A DNA stretch of 64,000 nucleotides from Bradyrhizobium sp. ISRA464 (GCF_029910095.1 NZ_CP094526.1:8260501-8324500), one strand, 5' to 3'; counted from the stretch's first letter, positions 17,568 to 26,501 are shown. Notes: a model not told the origin generated them from the letters alone. A program made the numbers and translations.

Positions 17568-19262
17568 CCCGACGAGACTGGGCAAGAATGGCAACTAAGG
17601 GGCTGGGGCGGCTCGGAAAGCACTGACGACGAGCGACAGCGAGATTTTGGCGCGGAAGGGCCGCAAAGCAAGCCGAATGGCGCGCAGAGTGGCCGCAAGG
17701 AGGTTTGCGCCGGCAATGCGCGTCTTTTCTGCAAGGTACGCGACGAAGCGGTCGAAGCCGAGAATGCTGAGCACGCGGGTGAAGTTGTAGCAAAGCGCCA
17801 TCAGGCTCCATTCGCCGCGGACCTTGTCGAAGCCGCGCACGAGAAAGTGCTGATAGCCGGCGCGGCATTTGAGTGTTCCGAAAGGGTGCTCGACGATGGC
17901 GGAACGGCGGCGCATCAATGTGGCAGCCTCGGCGCTTTGCATCCTCATGCGGTGACGTTCGAGAACGTCCTCGTGTTCCCAGCGCGCGATGCTCCGGTAA
18001 GGCGCCTTCGGGGCAAGACACCGCGCGCTCAGGGGACATGCTGCGCAGGCCGCCTTGCGCGCCAGGTAGCGGATCTCGATGCGGCCGCTCGTGTTCGTCC
18101 AGCGCCCTTCCGTCGGGCGCAGCAGCTCGCCGGCCGGGCAACGGTAGGCATCGGCGTTCGCATCGTAACTGAAGTCCTTGCGGCTGAGGCGGCCTTCCTT
18201 GAGCTTGCCATTGCCCTCGTGCAGCGGCACATAGGCAACAATGCCGTCATCCTCGCAGGCCTTCAGGTCCTCGCTGGTGGAATAGCCGGCATCGGCCGCC
18301 ACCTGCAGAGTCTCGACGTCGAGGGCCTCTTTTGCCGCCTTTGCCATCTCATGAAGATGGCCCGCGTCGTTGCGGTTGACGACCTCGCTGGCAACGATGA
18401 GCGTGTGCTTGTCGTCAACGACGCTCTGCACGTTGTAACCCGCAATGGTCTGGTCGCCCTTGCTCAGAAGCCTTGCGTCGGGATCGGTCTTCGAGAGTTG
18501 CCCCTTGTCGCTTGTCTCCAGGTTCTTGAGGTCGGCTTGCGCGCGCTCGCGCCGGGCCATCAGCTCCTTCACCTTCTCGCCGACATCGCCGCTGCCCTTG
18601 CTGCCATCTCCCGGACCGGCACATCGCTTGGCTTCCTCGGCATCGTTGGCTTCAAGGGCCTTGCCATAAGCCTCGATCTCCTTGTCCAACGCGGCGATCT
18701 GTTTGGCCAGCTTCCCTTGCGTGAAGATGCTGCCCTTGCTGGCGTTACCATGGAATAGCGCCCCGTCGATCGCAACGAAGGTCCCACCGATCAGGCCGAG
18801 GTCGCGCAGGAGCAGCACGAAACTGCGGTTCGCGGCCTTGAGCGCCGCCCAGTTCTCCTTGCGGAAGTTGGCGATCGTCCGATAGCCCGGCTTCATGTTC
18901 TTCAACAGCCAGATCAGCTCCAGATTGCGGCAGGCCTCCCGCTCCAACCGCCGCGACGACCTGATCTGGTTGATGTAGCCGTAAAGGTAGAGCTTCAGCA
19001 GATCGGCCGGATCGTAGGGCGGCTGCCCCACTTCGTCCGCGGCACGATCCGCATGGCGGAAGCCGAGCTTTGAAAGGTCGAGCGCGCCAACGAAACTGTC
19101 GATCGCCCGCACCGGATTCTGCTGTCCGACATAGTCCTCAATCCGGGGAGGAAGAAGACTGGGTTGCTCCCGGCTGTCGCCGGCCTTGAACGTCCGATTC
19201 GCCATGCGCCGAATCGTACATCAACTCCAAAAAATGCCGAGTTCTTGCCCAGCCTCGACGGG
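17568..19262 (-). mobile_element. IS1182-family insertion sequence, apparently complete
   Basis: A 1,695-bp element bounded by imperfect terminal inverted repeats. The left end is CCCGACGAGACTGGGCAAGAA (17568-17588), the right TTCTTGCCCAGCCTCGACGGG (19242-19262), with 19 of 21 positions matching. It contains a single full-length transposase gene on the minus strand. No target-site duplication is obvious directly outside these ends. CTAG occurs on both sides a little further out (17548-17551 and 19289-19292), but the distances are unequal, so I do not claim it as the duplication. The element lies 430 bp upstream of the RND operon, same orientation. Confidence 0.85.
17595..19205 (-). CDS. IS1182-family DDE transposase
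   Basis: Transposase of 536 aa. The N-terminal DUF772-like DNA-binding region shows YDPADLLKLYLYGYINQI and SSRRLEREACRNLE. The catalytic core has an aspartate in FVAIDGALFHG, a second in QVAADAGYS, and a C-terminal glutamate in MRRRSAIVEHPFGTLK. A cysteine cluster, CAACPLSARC, sits between the last two, as is usual in this family. The frame is intact, so the element may be active. The last 40 residues run close to the left inverted repeat. Confidence 0.93.
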   Translation of the reverse strand: MANRTFKAGDSREQPSLLPPRIEDYVGQQNPVRAIDSFVGALDLSKLGFRHADRAADEVGQPPYDPADLLKLYLYGYINQIRSSRRLEREACRNLELIWLLKNMKPGYRTIANFRKENWAALKAANRSFVLLLRDLGLIGGTFVAIDGALFHGNASKGSIFTQGKLAKQIAALDKEIEAYGKALEANDAEEAKRCAGPGDGSKGSGDVGEKVKELMARRERAQADLKNLETSDKGQLSKTDPDARLLSKGDQTIAGYNVQSVVDDKHTLIVASEVVNRNDAGHLHEMAKAAKEALDVETLQVAADAGYSTSEDLKACEDDGIVAYVPLHEGNGKLKEGRLSRKDFSYDANADAYRCPAGELLRPTEGRWTNTSGRIEIRYLARKAACAACPLSARCLAPKAPYRSIARWEHEDVLERHRMRMQSAEAATLMRRRSAIVEHPFGTLKCRAGYQHFLVRGFDKVRGEWSLMALCYNFTRVLSILGFDRFVAYLAEKTRIAGANLLAATLRAIRLALRPFRAKISLSLVVSAFRAAPAP

Positions 19263-19876
19263 CAAATCAGTCAGAAACCTGTCAAGACCTAGCGCGAGAA
19301 ATATTTCCGTTTTCCAGAAATACAACTCAGTCTATGATCCACCCGTCTCACCCGCTTGAGGGGCGCTTCGCGATCGTCACGAGTGTTGGGTTGGGATGCG
19401 GTGGACGCCTCACGTGCAACTGACGAGTGCGCATGAGGCGGACGGCGAAGTCGTGCAGGCCTGACGCCCTAGTGGCAGGTGTCTCATCCGCAAGGGGCAA
19501 GATCTCTCGCTGATGACGGTGACAACAAAGCCCAGTCTCGCCGGGGAGAGCACGTATAAGCCGTAAACCATCGCGCAGGGAAAGCCGGAGTGTTCTCCGG
19601 TCTCACCTGTGGTCCTACCCCGGTGCTTTTTTTGTTGCACCGGGCCCATGGGTGCGATCGGCACCCGGCTTTCCCTGCGCCCTCTGCTCATCAGGAGGGA
19701 CAAGTAAACGCAAGACTCGGACGCATCGCGCCGCGAGAATGCGGATTCGTGAGTCACGGGGAACAGCGCGAGCCCACCACGCCCCGCAGCAGTCCCTGAT
19801 GACGATCGCAATTTCCTCCGCTAACCTGCCGCCAACAGCCGCCGGCAAGGGCGGCGCATCGAGGGAGGACAGGCGC
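19263..19876. other. 614-bp gap holding a large structured repeat and the leader of the maleylacetate reductase gene
   Basis: Nothing that reads as a protein gene. Open frames on either strand here have translations of the kind often over-predicted on multicopy repeats. The main content is the nested hairpin element described separately (19573-19680) with flanking sequence from about 19390 to 19700 that looks like part of the same repeat. A strong ribosome-binding site, GGGAGGA (19863-19869), ends the gap. Confidence 0.6.
19573..19680. repeat. Nested hairpin element, RNA-like fold (multicopy type)
   Basis: A perfect 16-bp outer stem GCGCAGGGAAAGCCGG (19573-19588)/CCGGCTTTCCCTGCGC (19665-19680) encloses two further stems. 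These are CCCGGTGC/GCACCGGG (19619-19626/19637-19644, with a T-rich loop) and GGGTGC/GCACCC (19650-19655/19661-19666, slightly overlapping the outer stem). A CCTCTG...AGGAGG pair follows outside. I recall closely similar CGCAGGGAA...TTCCCTGCG elements in many copies in Bradyrhizobium. No protein function is implied; a structured RNA or a palindromic mobile element are both possible. Confidence 0.7.
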
Positions 19877-21031
19877 GTGCATCGAGGCCGTGTCGTATTT
19901 GGCGCCATGGACGAGGTGGTCTTCGGGCGCCCGGCCCGTGAGGCGATCGTCGAGCAGTTGGACCGGCTTGGCGCGCAGCGCGCCTTCCTGATGGTGTCGG
20001 GCACGCTGAACCGCGAAACCGACGAGATCGAGAAGATCCGGAACGCGCTGGGATCGCGCTGCGTCGGCGTCTTCGACAAGATGCCGGCGCACACGCCGCG
20101 CGCCGCCGTGATCGCAGCGACCGGGCAGGCCCGCGCCGCGAAGGCCGACCTGATCGTCACCGTCGGCGGCGGCTCGATCACCGATGGCGCCAAGGCCGTG
20201 CAGCTTTGCCTCGCCAACAACGTCACCACATCGGACGGCATCGACAAAATCCGCACCCGCGGCGGCGTTTCGCCCAAGATGAAGGCGCCGACCGTGCGGC
20301 AGATCAGCGTGCCGACGACGCTCGCCGGCGGCGAATTCTCCTCGATCGCCGGCGTCACCAACGAGGCCAAGCGGCAAAAGGAGATGCTGCGCCATCCGCT
20401 GGTGATGCCGCGCGCCACCATCCTCGATCCGGAACTGTCGGTGCACACGCCGGACTGGCTGTTCCTGTCGACCGGCATCCGGGCCGTCGACCATTGCGTC
20501 GAAGGCATCTGCTCGCGCGAGGCGCATCCTTACGGCGATGCGCAGGCGATCAAGGGCCTCGAGATGCTGGCCCAGGGCCTGCCCCGCGTGAAGGCTGATC
20601 CGAAGGACATCGACGCGCGGATGGACTGCCAGATCGGCACCTGGCTCTCGACCGGCCCGCTCGCCTCCGGCGTGCCGATGGGCGCGAGCCACGGCATCGG
20701 CTACGTGCTCGGCGCCGAGCATGATGTCCCGCACGGCTACACGTCATGCGTGATGCTGCCGGCGGTGATGCGCTGGAACAAGCGCGACAACGCCGATCGC
20801 CAGGCGCTGGTCGCAGCCGCCATGGGCCATCCGGGCGAGGACGCCGGCGACGTGCTCGACCGATTCATCCGCGACCTCGGCATGCCGCGCAGCCTGCGTG
20901 AGGTGCATGTCGGCCCCGAACATTTCGACCGCATCGCCGCGCAGGCAATGCGGACACCCTGGGTGCCGCGCAATCCGCGCAGGATCGATGATGCGTGCCA
21001 GGTCCGCGAGATTCTGGTGATGGCCGCCTAG
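19877..21031 (+). CDS. Maleylacetate reductase / iron-containing alcohol dehydrogenase
   Basis: NAD(P)H-dependent oxidoreductase of 384 aa. It opens GRVVFGAMDEVVFGRPA, the usual start of maleylacetate reductases. The nucleotide loop is TVGGGSITDGAKAV, and metal-site residues lie in GIRAVDHCVEG, GASHGIGY and EHDVPHGY. Known members reduce maleylacetate to 3-oxoadipate in (chloro)aromatic, resorcinol or hydroxyquinol degradation; the wider family includes other dehydrogenases. GTG 19877 is preferred because GGGAGGA lies 7 bases upstream; an ATG at 19799 is in frame but gives a low-complexity extension. It is followed by an acyl-CoA ligase and, further on, a TfdA-like dioxygenase. Confidence 0.85.
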   Translation: MHRGRVVFGAMDEVVFGRPAREAIVEQLDRLGAQRAFLMVSGTLNRETDEIEKIRNALGSRCVGVFDKMPAHTPRAAVIAATGQARAAKADLIVTVGGGSITDGAKAVQLCLANNVTTSDGIDKIRTRGGVSPKMKAPTVRQISVPTTLAGGEFSSIAGVTNEAKRQKEMLRHPLVMPRATILDPELSVHTPDWLFLSTGIRAVDHCVEGICSREAHPYGDAQAIKGLEMLAQGLPRVKADPKDIDARMDCQIGTWLSTGPLASGVPMGASHGIGYVLGAEHDVPHGYTSCVMLPAVMRWNKRDNADRQALVAAAMGHPGEDAGDVLDRFIRDLGMPRSLREVHVGPEHFDRIAAQAMRTPWVPRNPRRIDDACQVREILVMAA

Positions 21032-21097
21032 AGCGTTTTCAAGCGAAGTGGATACCGGTTCGCGTGAAGAAAACGCGTCAAAACAAGAATCTAGAGC
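21030..21097. repeat. Intergenic repeat (AGAGCGTTTTC...GAAAACGCGTC type)
   Basis: It begins at the stop codon of the maleylacetate reductase gene. Arms GCGTTTTC (21033) and GAAAACGC (21068) face each other across AAGCGAAGTGGATACCGGTT, and AGAATCTAGAGC closes it. I know this as a frequent Bradyrhizobium element. It almost fills the gap to the next gene. Confidence 0.75.
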
Positions 21098-21118
21098 ACG
21101 ACGGGGGAACGGAGTTCG

Positions 21119-22669
21119 ATGTACACCGGCAAGCATGCTTACCTGCGCCCGCTGCAACCCGCCTTCATCATGGCCGGGACCGGCGAGACCGTCACCTATC
21201 GCGAGCTGGAGGCGCGTAGCAACCGCCTCGCACACCTGTTCCGCAACCGCGGCTTGAGGCGGCTCGATCACTACTCGATCTTCATGGAGAACAACAACCG
21301 CTACCTCGAGGCCTGCGGCGCGGGCGAGCGGTCCGGCCTGTACTTCACCTGCGTCAACTCCTTCCTCACCGCCGGCGAGCTCGCCTACATCCTCACCAAC
21401 AGCCGATCGCGCATCCTCATCACCTCGAAGCTGAAGCTCGACATCGCGCGCGAGGCGCTGAAGGAATGTCCGCACGTCGAGTTCTGCATCGTCGTCGACG
21501 GGCCGAGCGAAAGCGATCGCATCGTCAGCTTGCAGGAGGCCACGGCCGGCCTGCCGATCACCCCGATCGCGGACGAATATGCGGGAACGGCGATGCTCTA
21601 TTCCTCCGGCACCACCGGCCGGCCGAAGGGTATCCTGCGGCCGCTGCCTGAGCAGCCGCCGTCGCAGAATCTGCCGCTGTTCGATTTCCTGATCAAGCTC
21701 TGGCACTATCGCGAAGGCATGGTCTATCTGTCGCCGGCGCCGCTCTATCACTCGGCGCCGCAGGCCGCGGTCAATCTCACCATCCGCATGGGCGGCACCG
21801 CCGTCATCATGGAGAGCTTCGATCCGGAGCGTTACCTCGAGCTGGTCGAGACATGGGGCATCACCCACAGCCAGCTCGTGCCGACCATGTTCTCGCGGAT
21901 GCTGAAACTGCCCGAGGAGGTACGTAACAGCTACGACCTGTCGTCGCTGGAGGTCGCGATCCATGCCGCCGCGCCCTGCCCGGCGCTGGTGAAGGACGAC
22001 ATGATCAAATGGTGGGGCCCGATCATCCACGAATATTACGGCGCGACCGAAGGGCTCGGCTTCACCGCCTGCAACAGCGAGGAATGGCTCGCGCATCGCG
22101 GCACCGTCGGCAAGGTGCTGCTCGGCGACCTCCATATCCTCGACGAGAACATGAAGCCCTGCCCGAAGGGCACGGCCGGCACCGTGTGGTTCAAGACGGC
22201 GACGCCGTTCGAATATTTCAACGATCCCGCCAAGACCGCGGAGGCACGTTCGGCGGACGGCAGCATGAGCACGGTCGGCGACGTCGGCTATGTCGACGAC
22301 GACAACTTTCTCTATCTCACCGACCGCGCCACCTTCATGATCATCTCGGGAGGGGTGAACATCTATCCGCAGGAATGCGAGAACCTGCTGATCACCCATC
22401 CCAAGGTCGCCGACGCCGCCGTGTTCGGCGTGCCCAATGTCGACCTCGGCGAGGAGGTGAAGGCGGTGGTGCAGCCGATCGAGGGGATCGCGCCCGGACC
22501 GGACTTGGCGGAGGAGCTGATCGCGTTCTGCGCCAAATCGCTGTCGCGGCAGAAAGTGCCGCGCTCGGTCGATTTCGAGGCCGAGCTGCCGCGGCTGCCG
22601 ACCGGCAAGCTCTACAAGCGTCTGCTGCGCGACCGCTACTGGGGCAACAAGACCTCGCGGATCGTGTGA
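21119..22669 (+). CDS. AMP-forming acyl-CoA synthetase
   Basis: ANL-superfamily ligase of 516 aa activating a carboxylic acid to its CoA thioester through an acyl-adenylate. The P-loop-like motif is MLYSSGTTGRPKGI (about residue 158). Other motifs are EYYGATEGLG, the hinge region FLYLTDRATFMIISGGVNIY, and the C-terminal lysine in LPTGKLYKRLL. ATG 21119 is preceded by a GGGGGAACGGAG ribosome-binding site. Neighbours (maleylacetate reductase, TfdA-like dioxygenase) suggest a catabolic role, perhaps on an aromatic or fatty acid. Substrate not readable. Confidence 0.9.
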   Translation: MYTGKHAYLRPLQPAFIMAGTGETVTYRELEARSNRLAHLFRNRGLRRLDHYSIFMENNNRYLEACGAGERSGLYFTCVNSFLTAGELAYILTNSRSRILITSKLKLDIAREALKECPHVEFCIVVDGPSESDRIVSLQEATAGLPITPIADEYAGTAMLYSSGTTGRPKGILRPLPEQPPSQNLPLFDFLIKLWHYREGMVYLSPAPLYHSAPQAAVNLTIRMGGTAVIMESFDPERYLELVETWGITHSQLVPTMFSRMLKLPEEVRNSYDLSSLEVAIHAAAPCPALVKDDMIKWWGPIIHEYYGATEGLGFTACNSEEWLAHRGTVGKVLLGDLHILDENMKPCPKGTAGTVWFKTATPFEYFNDPAKTAEARSADGSMSTVGDVGYVDDDNFLYLTDRATFMIISGGVNIYPQECENLLITHPKVADAAVFGVPNVDLGEEVKAVVQPIEGIAPGPDLAEELIAFCAKSLSRQKVPRSVDFEAELPRLPTGKLYKRLLRDRYWGNKTSRIV

Positions 22670-22792
22670 CCGGGGCGACGCGGCGAGCCGGACCGATGCA
22701 ATCGGCGATGCCACAGCGCGCAACGGACTGGCCCGTCGCGCGCATTTCGCGCTATGGTCTGCAATCGCAAGCCAGCTTCGCCGGAGGCCGCC

Positions 22793-23491
22793 ATGCCGTC
22801 GCCCCAGCCGCGCGAGCCGGAGCCGTTACAGGCCGGAAGGCTCGAATTCACTGCCGCCGAGATCGGTGCGCTCGCCCACCTCTATCGCGGCGAGGTCTAC
22901 CGCAGCACGGTCTGGCGCACCCGCCTCGACAGCTCGACCAACTGGGCGGTGGTCACCACCGGCATCGCGCTGTCGGCGACCTACAGCAGCGCGGAGGCGT
23001 CACCCTTGCCGATGGTGCTGGTCGGCCTGCTGGTCACCGTCTTCCTGCTGTTCGAGGCGCGCCGCTACCGCTACTTCAACGTCTGGCGCGCCCGTGCTCG
23101 GTTGCTCGAGACGGATTTCTACGCGCCCATGATCCGCGGCGAGGGTCCCTCGCCGAACTCGACCTGGACCGAACTGCTGGCCAACGACTACCGCAATCCC
23201 AGGTACCACATCAGCTATGCCCGCGCGATCGGCCGGCGGCTGCGACGGACCTATGGCTGGATCCTTGCGATCCAGGCCATCGCCTATTACGGCAAGCTGG
23301 CGATCCACCCTTTGCCGCTCACCGCGATAAGCGAGATCTGGGATCGCGCCTCGATCGGTCCGATTCCCGGAACCATGGTCGTGCTGGCCGGTATTGCGTT
23401 CCATTCCAGCTGGGCACTGTTCGCATTCATCACCCATCGCATCGAGGTCGCCGACCGGCGCAAGCGGCACGATTTGATCGCGATGGGCTGA
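22793..23491 (+). CDS. DUF2270 integral membrane protein
   Basis: Protein of 232 aa. A short soluble N-terminus has EIGALAHLYRGEVYRSTVWR, a conserved DUF2270 feature. A helix pair follows (about 49-90), then a basic loop EARRYRYFNVWRARARLLE, a soluble stretch around residues 105-160, and two more helices (about 157-175 and 192-214). ATG 22793 has GGAGG 6 bases upstream. The family is predicted to be inner-membrane but has no known function; nothing in the context defines it. Confidence 0.8.
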   Translation: MPSPQPREPEPLQAGRLEFTAAEIGALAHLYRGEVYRSTVWRTRLDSSTNWAVVTTGIALSATYSSAEASPLPMVLVGLLVTVFLLFEARRYRYFNVWRARARLLETDFYAPMIRGEGPSPNSTWTELLANDYRNPRYHISYARAIGRRLRRTYGWILAIQAIAYYGKLAIHPLPLTAISEIWDRASIGPIPGTMVVLAGIAFHSSWALFAFITHRIEVADRRKRHDLIAMG

Positions 23492-23621
23492 GGCGCCGGG
23501 CGGAGCCTCTTGCCCGCCGCAACGCAATGCCTGCTGCAAGCCAGACCCGACCGGCGCGCGCATTGCCGACCCTCCGCCTTTCCCCTAGGCTCGCCATAAC
23601 AACAAAAGGGAGGATGTGCCG

Positions 23622-24509
23622 ATGGACGTGATCCCTCTGGAGTCCGGCTTCGGCGCCGAACTGCGCGGCGTTACGCTCGCCGATGTCGCAAGCAGTGATG
23701 CCGCTTATGCGGCGGTGCGCGCGGCGTTCGAGGAACACTCGGTGCTGGTGTTCCGCGGCCAGGAGGTCACTGACGACATCCAGCTCGCCTTCTCCCGCCG
23801 CTTCGGCCCGCCCGAGGTGACCAAGGTCGGCTCGATGGGCACCGGCTCGCACTTCGTGATCCTCTCGACCTTCGGTCCCGACGGCAAGGTGGTGCCGGCG
23901 GATCACCGGCAACAGCTGCGCGCCAAGGCCAACCAGCTCTGGCACACCGACTCCTCCTTCAAGCGCGTGCCGGCGCTGACCTCGATCCTGTCGGCGCGCA
24001 TCATTCCCGAGCATGGCGGCGAGACCGAATTCGTCTCCACCCGGCTGGCGTTCGAGCGGCTAGACAAGGACCTCGCAAAGCGGCTGGAAAATTCCTTCGC
24101 CTGGCATTCCTATGCGCATTCGCGCGGCAAGGTGGCGGCGGGGCTGGCAACATCGGAGGAGGTGGACGCGCTGCCGCCGGTGTGCTGGCGCATGGTCTGG
24201 CGCAACCCCGTCAATGGCCGCGGCGCACTCTATCTCGCGTCCCATGCCTATGGCGTCGAGGGCATGGACGCCGAAGCGGGCAAGGCGCTGATCGAGCAGT
24301 TGACGGAAGCCGCGACCGCGCCCGGTGTCAGCTATCTGCATCAATGGAAGCAGGGCGACGTCGTGATGTGGGACAATCGCGCCACCATGCATCGCGGCCG
24401 TCCGTGGCCGGCGCATGAGGGCCGGCTGATGATCCGCACCACGATCTCGGCGACCAACGCGGACGGCGTGCCCGGCATGCGCCTGCCGACGTCGCAGGCG
24501 GCGGAGTGA
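23622..24509 (+). CDS. TauD/TfdA-family Fe(II)/2-oxoglutarate dioxygenase
   Basis: Cytoplasmic non-haem iron dioxygenase of 295 aa. The facial triad is visible: His108 and Asp110 in LWHTDSSF, distal His257 in WDNRATMHRGRPW, with Arg272 in RLMIRTTIS as the 2-oxoglutarate anchor. HSVLVFRGQ near residue 39 is typical of TfdA/TauD. Members cleave ethers (2,4-D and related phenoxyacids), sulfonates or alkyl sulfates. ATG 23622 is chosen because AGGGAGGA lies 7 bases upstream; a GTG two codons earlier is in frame. The nearby maleylacetate reductase makes an aromatic-ether role worth testing but does not prove it. Confidence 0.88.
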   Translation: MDVIPLESGFGAELRGVTLADVASSDAAYAAVRAAFEEHSVLVFRGQEVTDDIQLAFSRRFGPPEVTKVGSMGTGSHFVILSTFGPDGKVVPADHRQQLRAKANQLWHTDSSFKRVPALTSILSARIIPEHGGETEFVSTRLAFERLDKDLAKRLENSFAWHSYAHSRGKVAAGLATSEEVDALPPVCWRMVWRNPVNGRGALYLASHAYGVEGMDAEAGKALIEQLTEAATAPGVSYLHQWKQGDVVMWDNRATMHRGRPWPAHEGRLMIRTTISATNADGVPGMRLPTSQAAE

Positions 24510-24855
24510 AGAGATGCAGCTTCCCCGTCATCCCCGCGCAACGGGGATGACGGGGAAAGTTGGGAGTTCGCTGGATGGTCCATATCGGCGACAAACTGTC
24601 GCTGATCGCAAGCGGCATTATTCAATGGGCCGCGACGCTCTGCATGGGAACTGAGAGGAGAATCGTCGCTGCATAGCAAAACAAGCTGCAAAACACGGTG
24701 CATCGGCACCAACAATTCCGATCCATGGAAATTTTAATGTCAGGGCGTCATCCGAATTGCCAATCCCCACGCGACCCTCGCCGGTTGCCCGACAGCCTCA
24801 CCATGGTATCGTCAATGCCAATCGGCCATTGAGACCGAAATTTGTGGAGGGGACC
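24510..24855. other. 346-bp gap before the peptide ABC transporter operon; no gene recognised
   Basis: It contains the terminator-like hairpin at 24521-24558 and otherwise holds the promoter/leader of the ABC operon. Open frames reading through it lack protein-like composition. I see no clear operator or riboswitch-like structure. The ribosome-binding site GGAGGGGA ends the gap. Confidence 0.5.
24521..24558. terminator. Strong hairpin after the dioxygenase gene
   Basis: A perfect 16-bp stem, TTCCCCGTCATCCCCG (24521-24536) and CGGGGATGACGGGGAA (24542-24557), with a 5-base loop, 12 bases after the stop codon. There is no T-run, so it may stop transcription poorly or serve as an mRNA 3' end. 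The sequence also resembles a known Bradyrhizobium repeat. Confidence 0.55.
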
Positions 24856-26451
24856 ATGCGGAGCGTGCAAACGCTGGCCGTCGCGGTGTTGTCTGTTCTG
24901 GCAATCAGCGGCGTTTCACACGCCGGCGAGCCGAAATCGGGCGGCATTCTCAGGATTTATCATCGCGACAGCCCCGGCAGCGCCTCGATCCACGAGGGCG
25001 CGACCTACTCGATCAACGTGCCGTTCATGCCGATCTTCAACAATCTCGTCATCTTCGATCAGCACATCGCGCAGAACAGCGTCGCCACCATCCGGCCCGA
25101 ACTCGCCGAGAGCTGGGCCTGGAGCGCCGACAACAAGACGCTGACCTTCAAGCTGCGCAAGGATGTGAAGTGGCACGACGGCAAGCCGTTCACCTCGGCC
25201 GACGTCAAATGCACCTTCGACATGCTGATGGGCAAGTCGCCGCAGAAGTTCCGGCAGAACCCGCGCAAGACCTGGTACCAGCAGGTCAACGACGTCACCA
25301 CCAACGGCGACTATGAGGCCTCGTTCAACCTGAAGCGGCCGCAGCCGGCGCTGCTGTCGCTGCTCGCCTCCGGCTACACGCCGATCTATCCCTGCCACGT
25401 CTCTCCGGCGGAGATGCGGACCAAGCCGATCGGCACCGGTCCCTTCAAGTTCGTCGAGTTCAAGGCCAACGAATCGATCAAGCTCGTCAAGAACCCGGAT
25501 TACTTCAAGAAGGGCCTGCCCTATCTCGACGGCATCGAGTTCACCATCATTCCGAACCGCTCGACCGCGATTCTCGGCTTCGTCTCCGGCAGGTTCGACA
25601 TGACCTTTCCGACCGAAGTGTCGATCCCGCTGCTGAAGGACGTCAAGTCGCAGGATCCCAAAGCGGTGTGTGTCGTGGAACCGAACAACGTCTCCACCAA
25701 CATCATCGTCAACTCGAGCGCGCCGCCGTTCGACAATATCGACATCCGCCGCGCGCTGGCGCTGGCGCTCGACCGCAAGGCCTTCATCCAGATCATGTTC
25801 GAGGGTCAGGGGGATATCGGCGGCACCATGGAGCCGGCCCCGGCAGGGCTGTGGGCGATGCCGAAGGACATGCTGGAGTCGATTCCCGGCTACGGCCCCG
25901 ACGTCGAGAAGAACCGCGAGGAAGCGCGCAAGCTAATGCAGAAGGCGGGCTATGGCCCCGACAAGCACCTGCAGATCAAGGTATCGACGCGCAACATCGC
26001 GGTCTATCGCGATCCCGCCATCATCCTGATCGACCAGCTCAAGAGCATCTATATCGACGCCGAACTCGACGTCGTCGACACCGCGCAGTGGTTCCCGAAG
26101 GTCGCGCGCAAGGATTACTCGCTCGGGCTCAATCTGACCGGCAATGCCGTCGACGACCCCGATCAATCCTTCTACGAGAACTATGCCTGCGGCTCGGAGC
26201 GGAACTACACCAACTACTGCAACAAGGACATCGAGAAGCTGTTCGACCAGCAGTCGGCCGAGACCGATATCAACAAGCGCAAGAAACTGGTCTGGGAGAT
26301 CGACAAGAAGCTGCAGGAGGACGTCGCGCGTCCGATCATCTTCCACGCGCGGACCGGCACCTGCTGGCAGCCTTACGTGAAGAATATCACGATCATGTCC
26401 AACAGCTCCTATAACGGCTATCGTTACGAAGACGTCTGGCTGGACAAGTGA
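24856..26451 (+). CDS. ABC transporter substrate-binding protein, family 5 (peptide/nickel/opine type)
   Basis: Periplasmic binding protein of 531 aa with a Sec signal peptide (ending SGVSHA-GE). Features are GGILRIYHRDSP at the start, the family-5 motif LTFKLRKDVKWHDGKPFTSA (about residues 97-116), and VNSSAPPFDNIDIRRALALA in the second domain. ATG 24856 has GGAGGGGA upstream. It is the first gene of a five-gene transporter operon. The family takes up di/oligopeptides, nickel, opines, glycosides or other solutes; the ligand is not evident, and pairing with dipeptide-type permeases does not settle it. Confidence 0.93.
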   Translation: MRSVQTLAVAVLSVLAISGVSHAGEPKSGGILRIYHRDSPGSASIHEGATYSINVPFMPIFNNLVIFDQHIAQNSVATIRPELAESWAWSADNKTLTFKLRKDVKWHDGKPFTSADVKCTFDMLMGKSPQKFRQNPRKTWYQQVNDVTTNGDYEASFNLKRPQPALLSLLASGYTPIYPCHVSPAEMRTKPIGTGPFKFVEFKANESIKLVKNPDYFKKGLPYLDGIEFTIIPNRSTAILGFVSGRFDMTFPTEVSIPLLKDVKSQDPKAVCVVEPNNVSTNIIVNSSAPPFDNIDIRRALALALDRKAFIQIMFEGQGDIGGTMEPAPAGLWAMPKDMLESIPGYGPDVEKNREEARKLMQKAGYGPDKHLQIKVSTRNIAVYRDPAIILIDQLKSIYIDAELDVVDTAQWFPKVARKDYSLGLNLTGNAVDDPDQSFYENYACGSERNYTNYCNKDIEKLFDQQSAETDINKRKKLVWEIDKKLQEDVARPIIFHARTGTCWQPYVKNITIMSNSSYNGYRYEDVWLDK

Positions 26452-26501
26452 GCGAAGGCACAGATGAGATGAGAATTGGTCGGCCTGGCGTGCGACATGT
26501 T

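Noticed and set aside
17228..17734. Minus-strand open frame between the RND operon and the transposase gene
   Set aside because: It runs across the IS left end into the transposase in another frame, and its translation resembles no regulator or outer-membrane factor.
17548..19292. CTAG on both sides of the IS as a target duplication
   Set aside because: The two copies lie at unequal distances (16 and 26 bases) from the inverted repeats, so they do not fit a target-site duplication of this element.
19410..19811. Minus-strand open frame over the structured repeat
   Set aside because: Its translation (containing GFPCAMVYGLYVLSPARLGF) is the sort often over-predicted on this repeat; the DNA is better explained by the hairpins.
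20744..22723. 659-codon open frame on the minus strand
   Set aside because: Antisense to the maleylacetate reductase and acyl-CoA ligase genes; no protein-like features.
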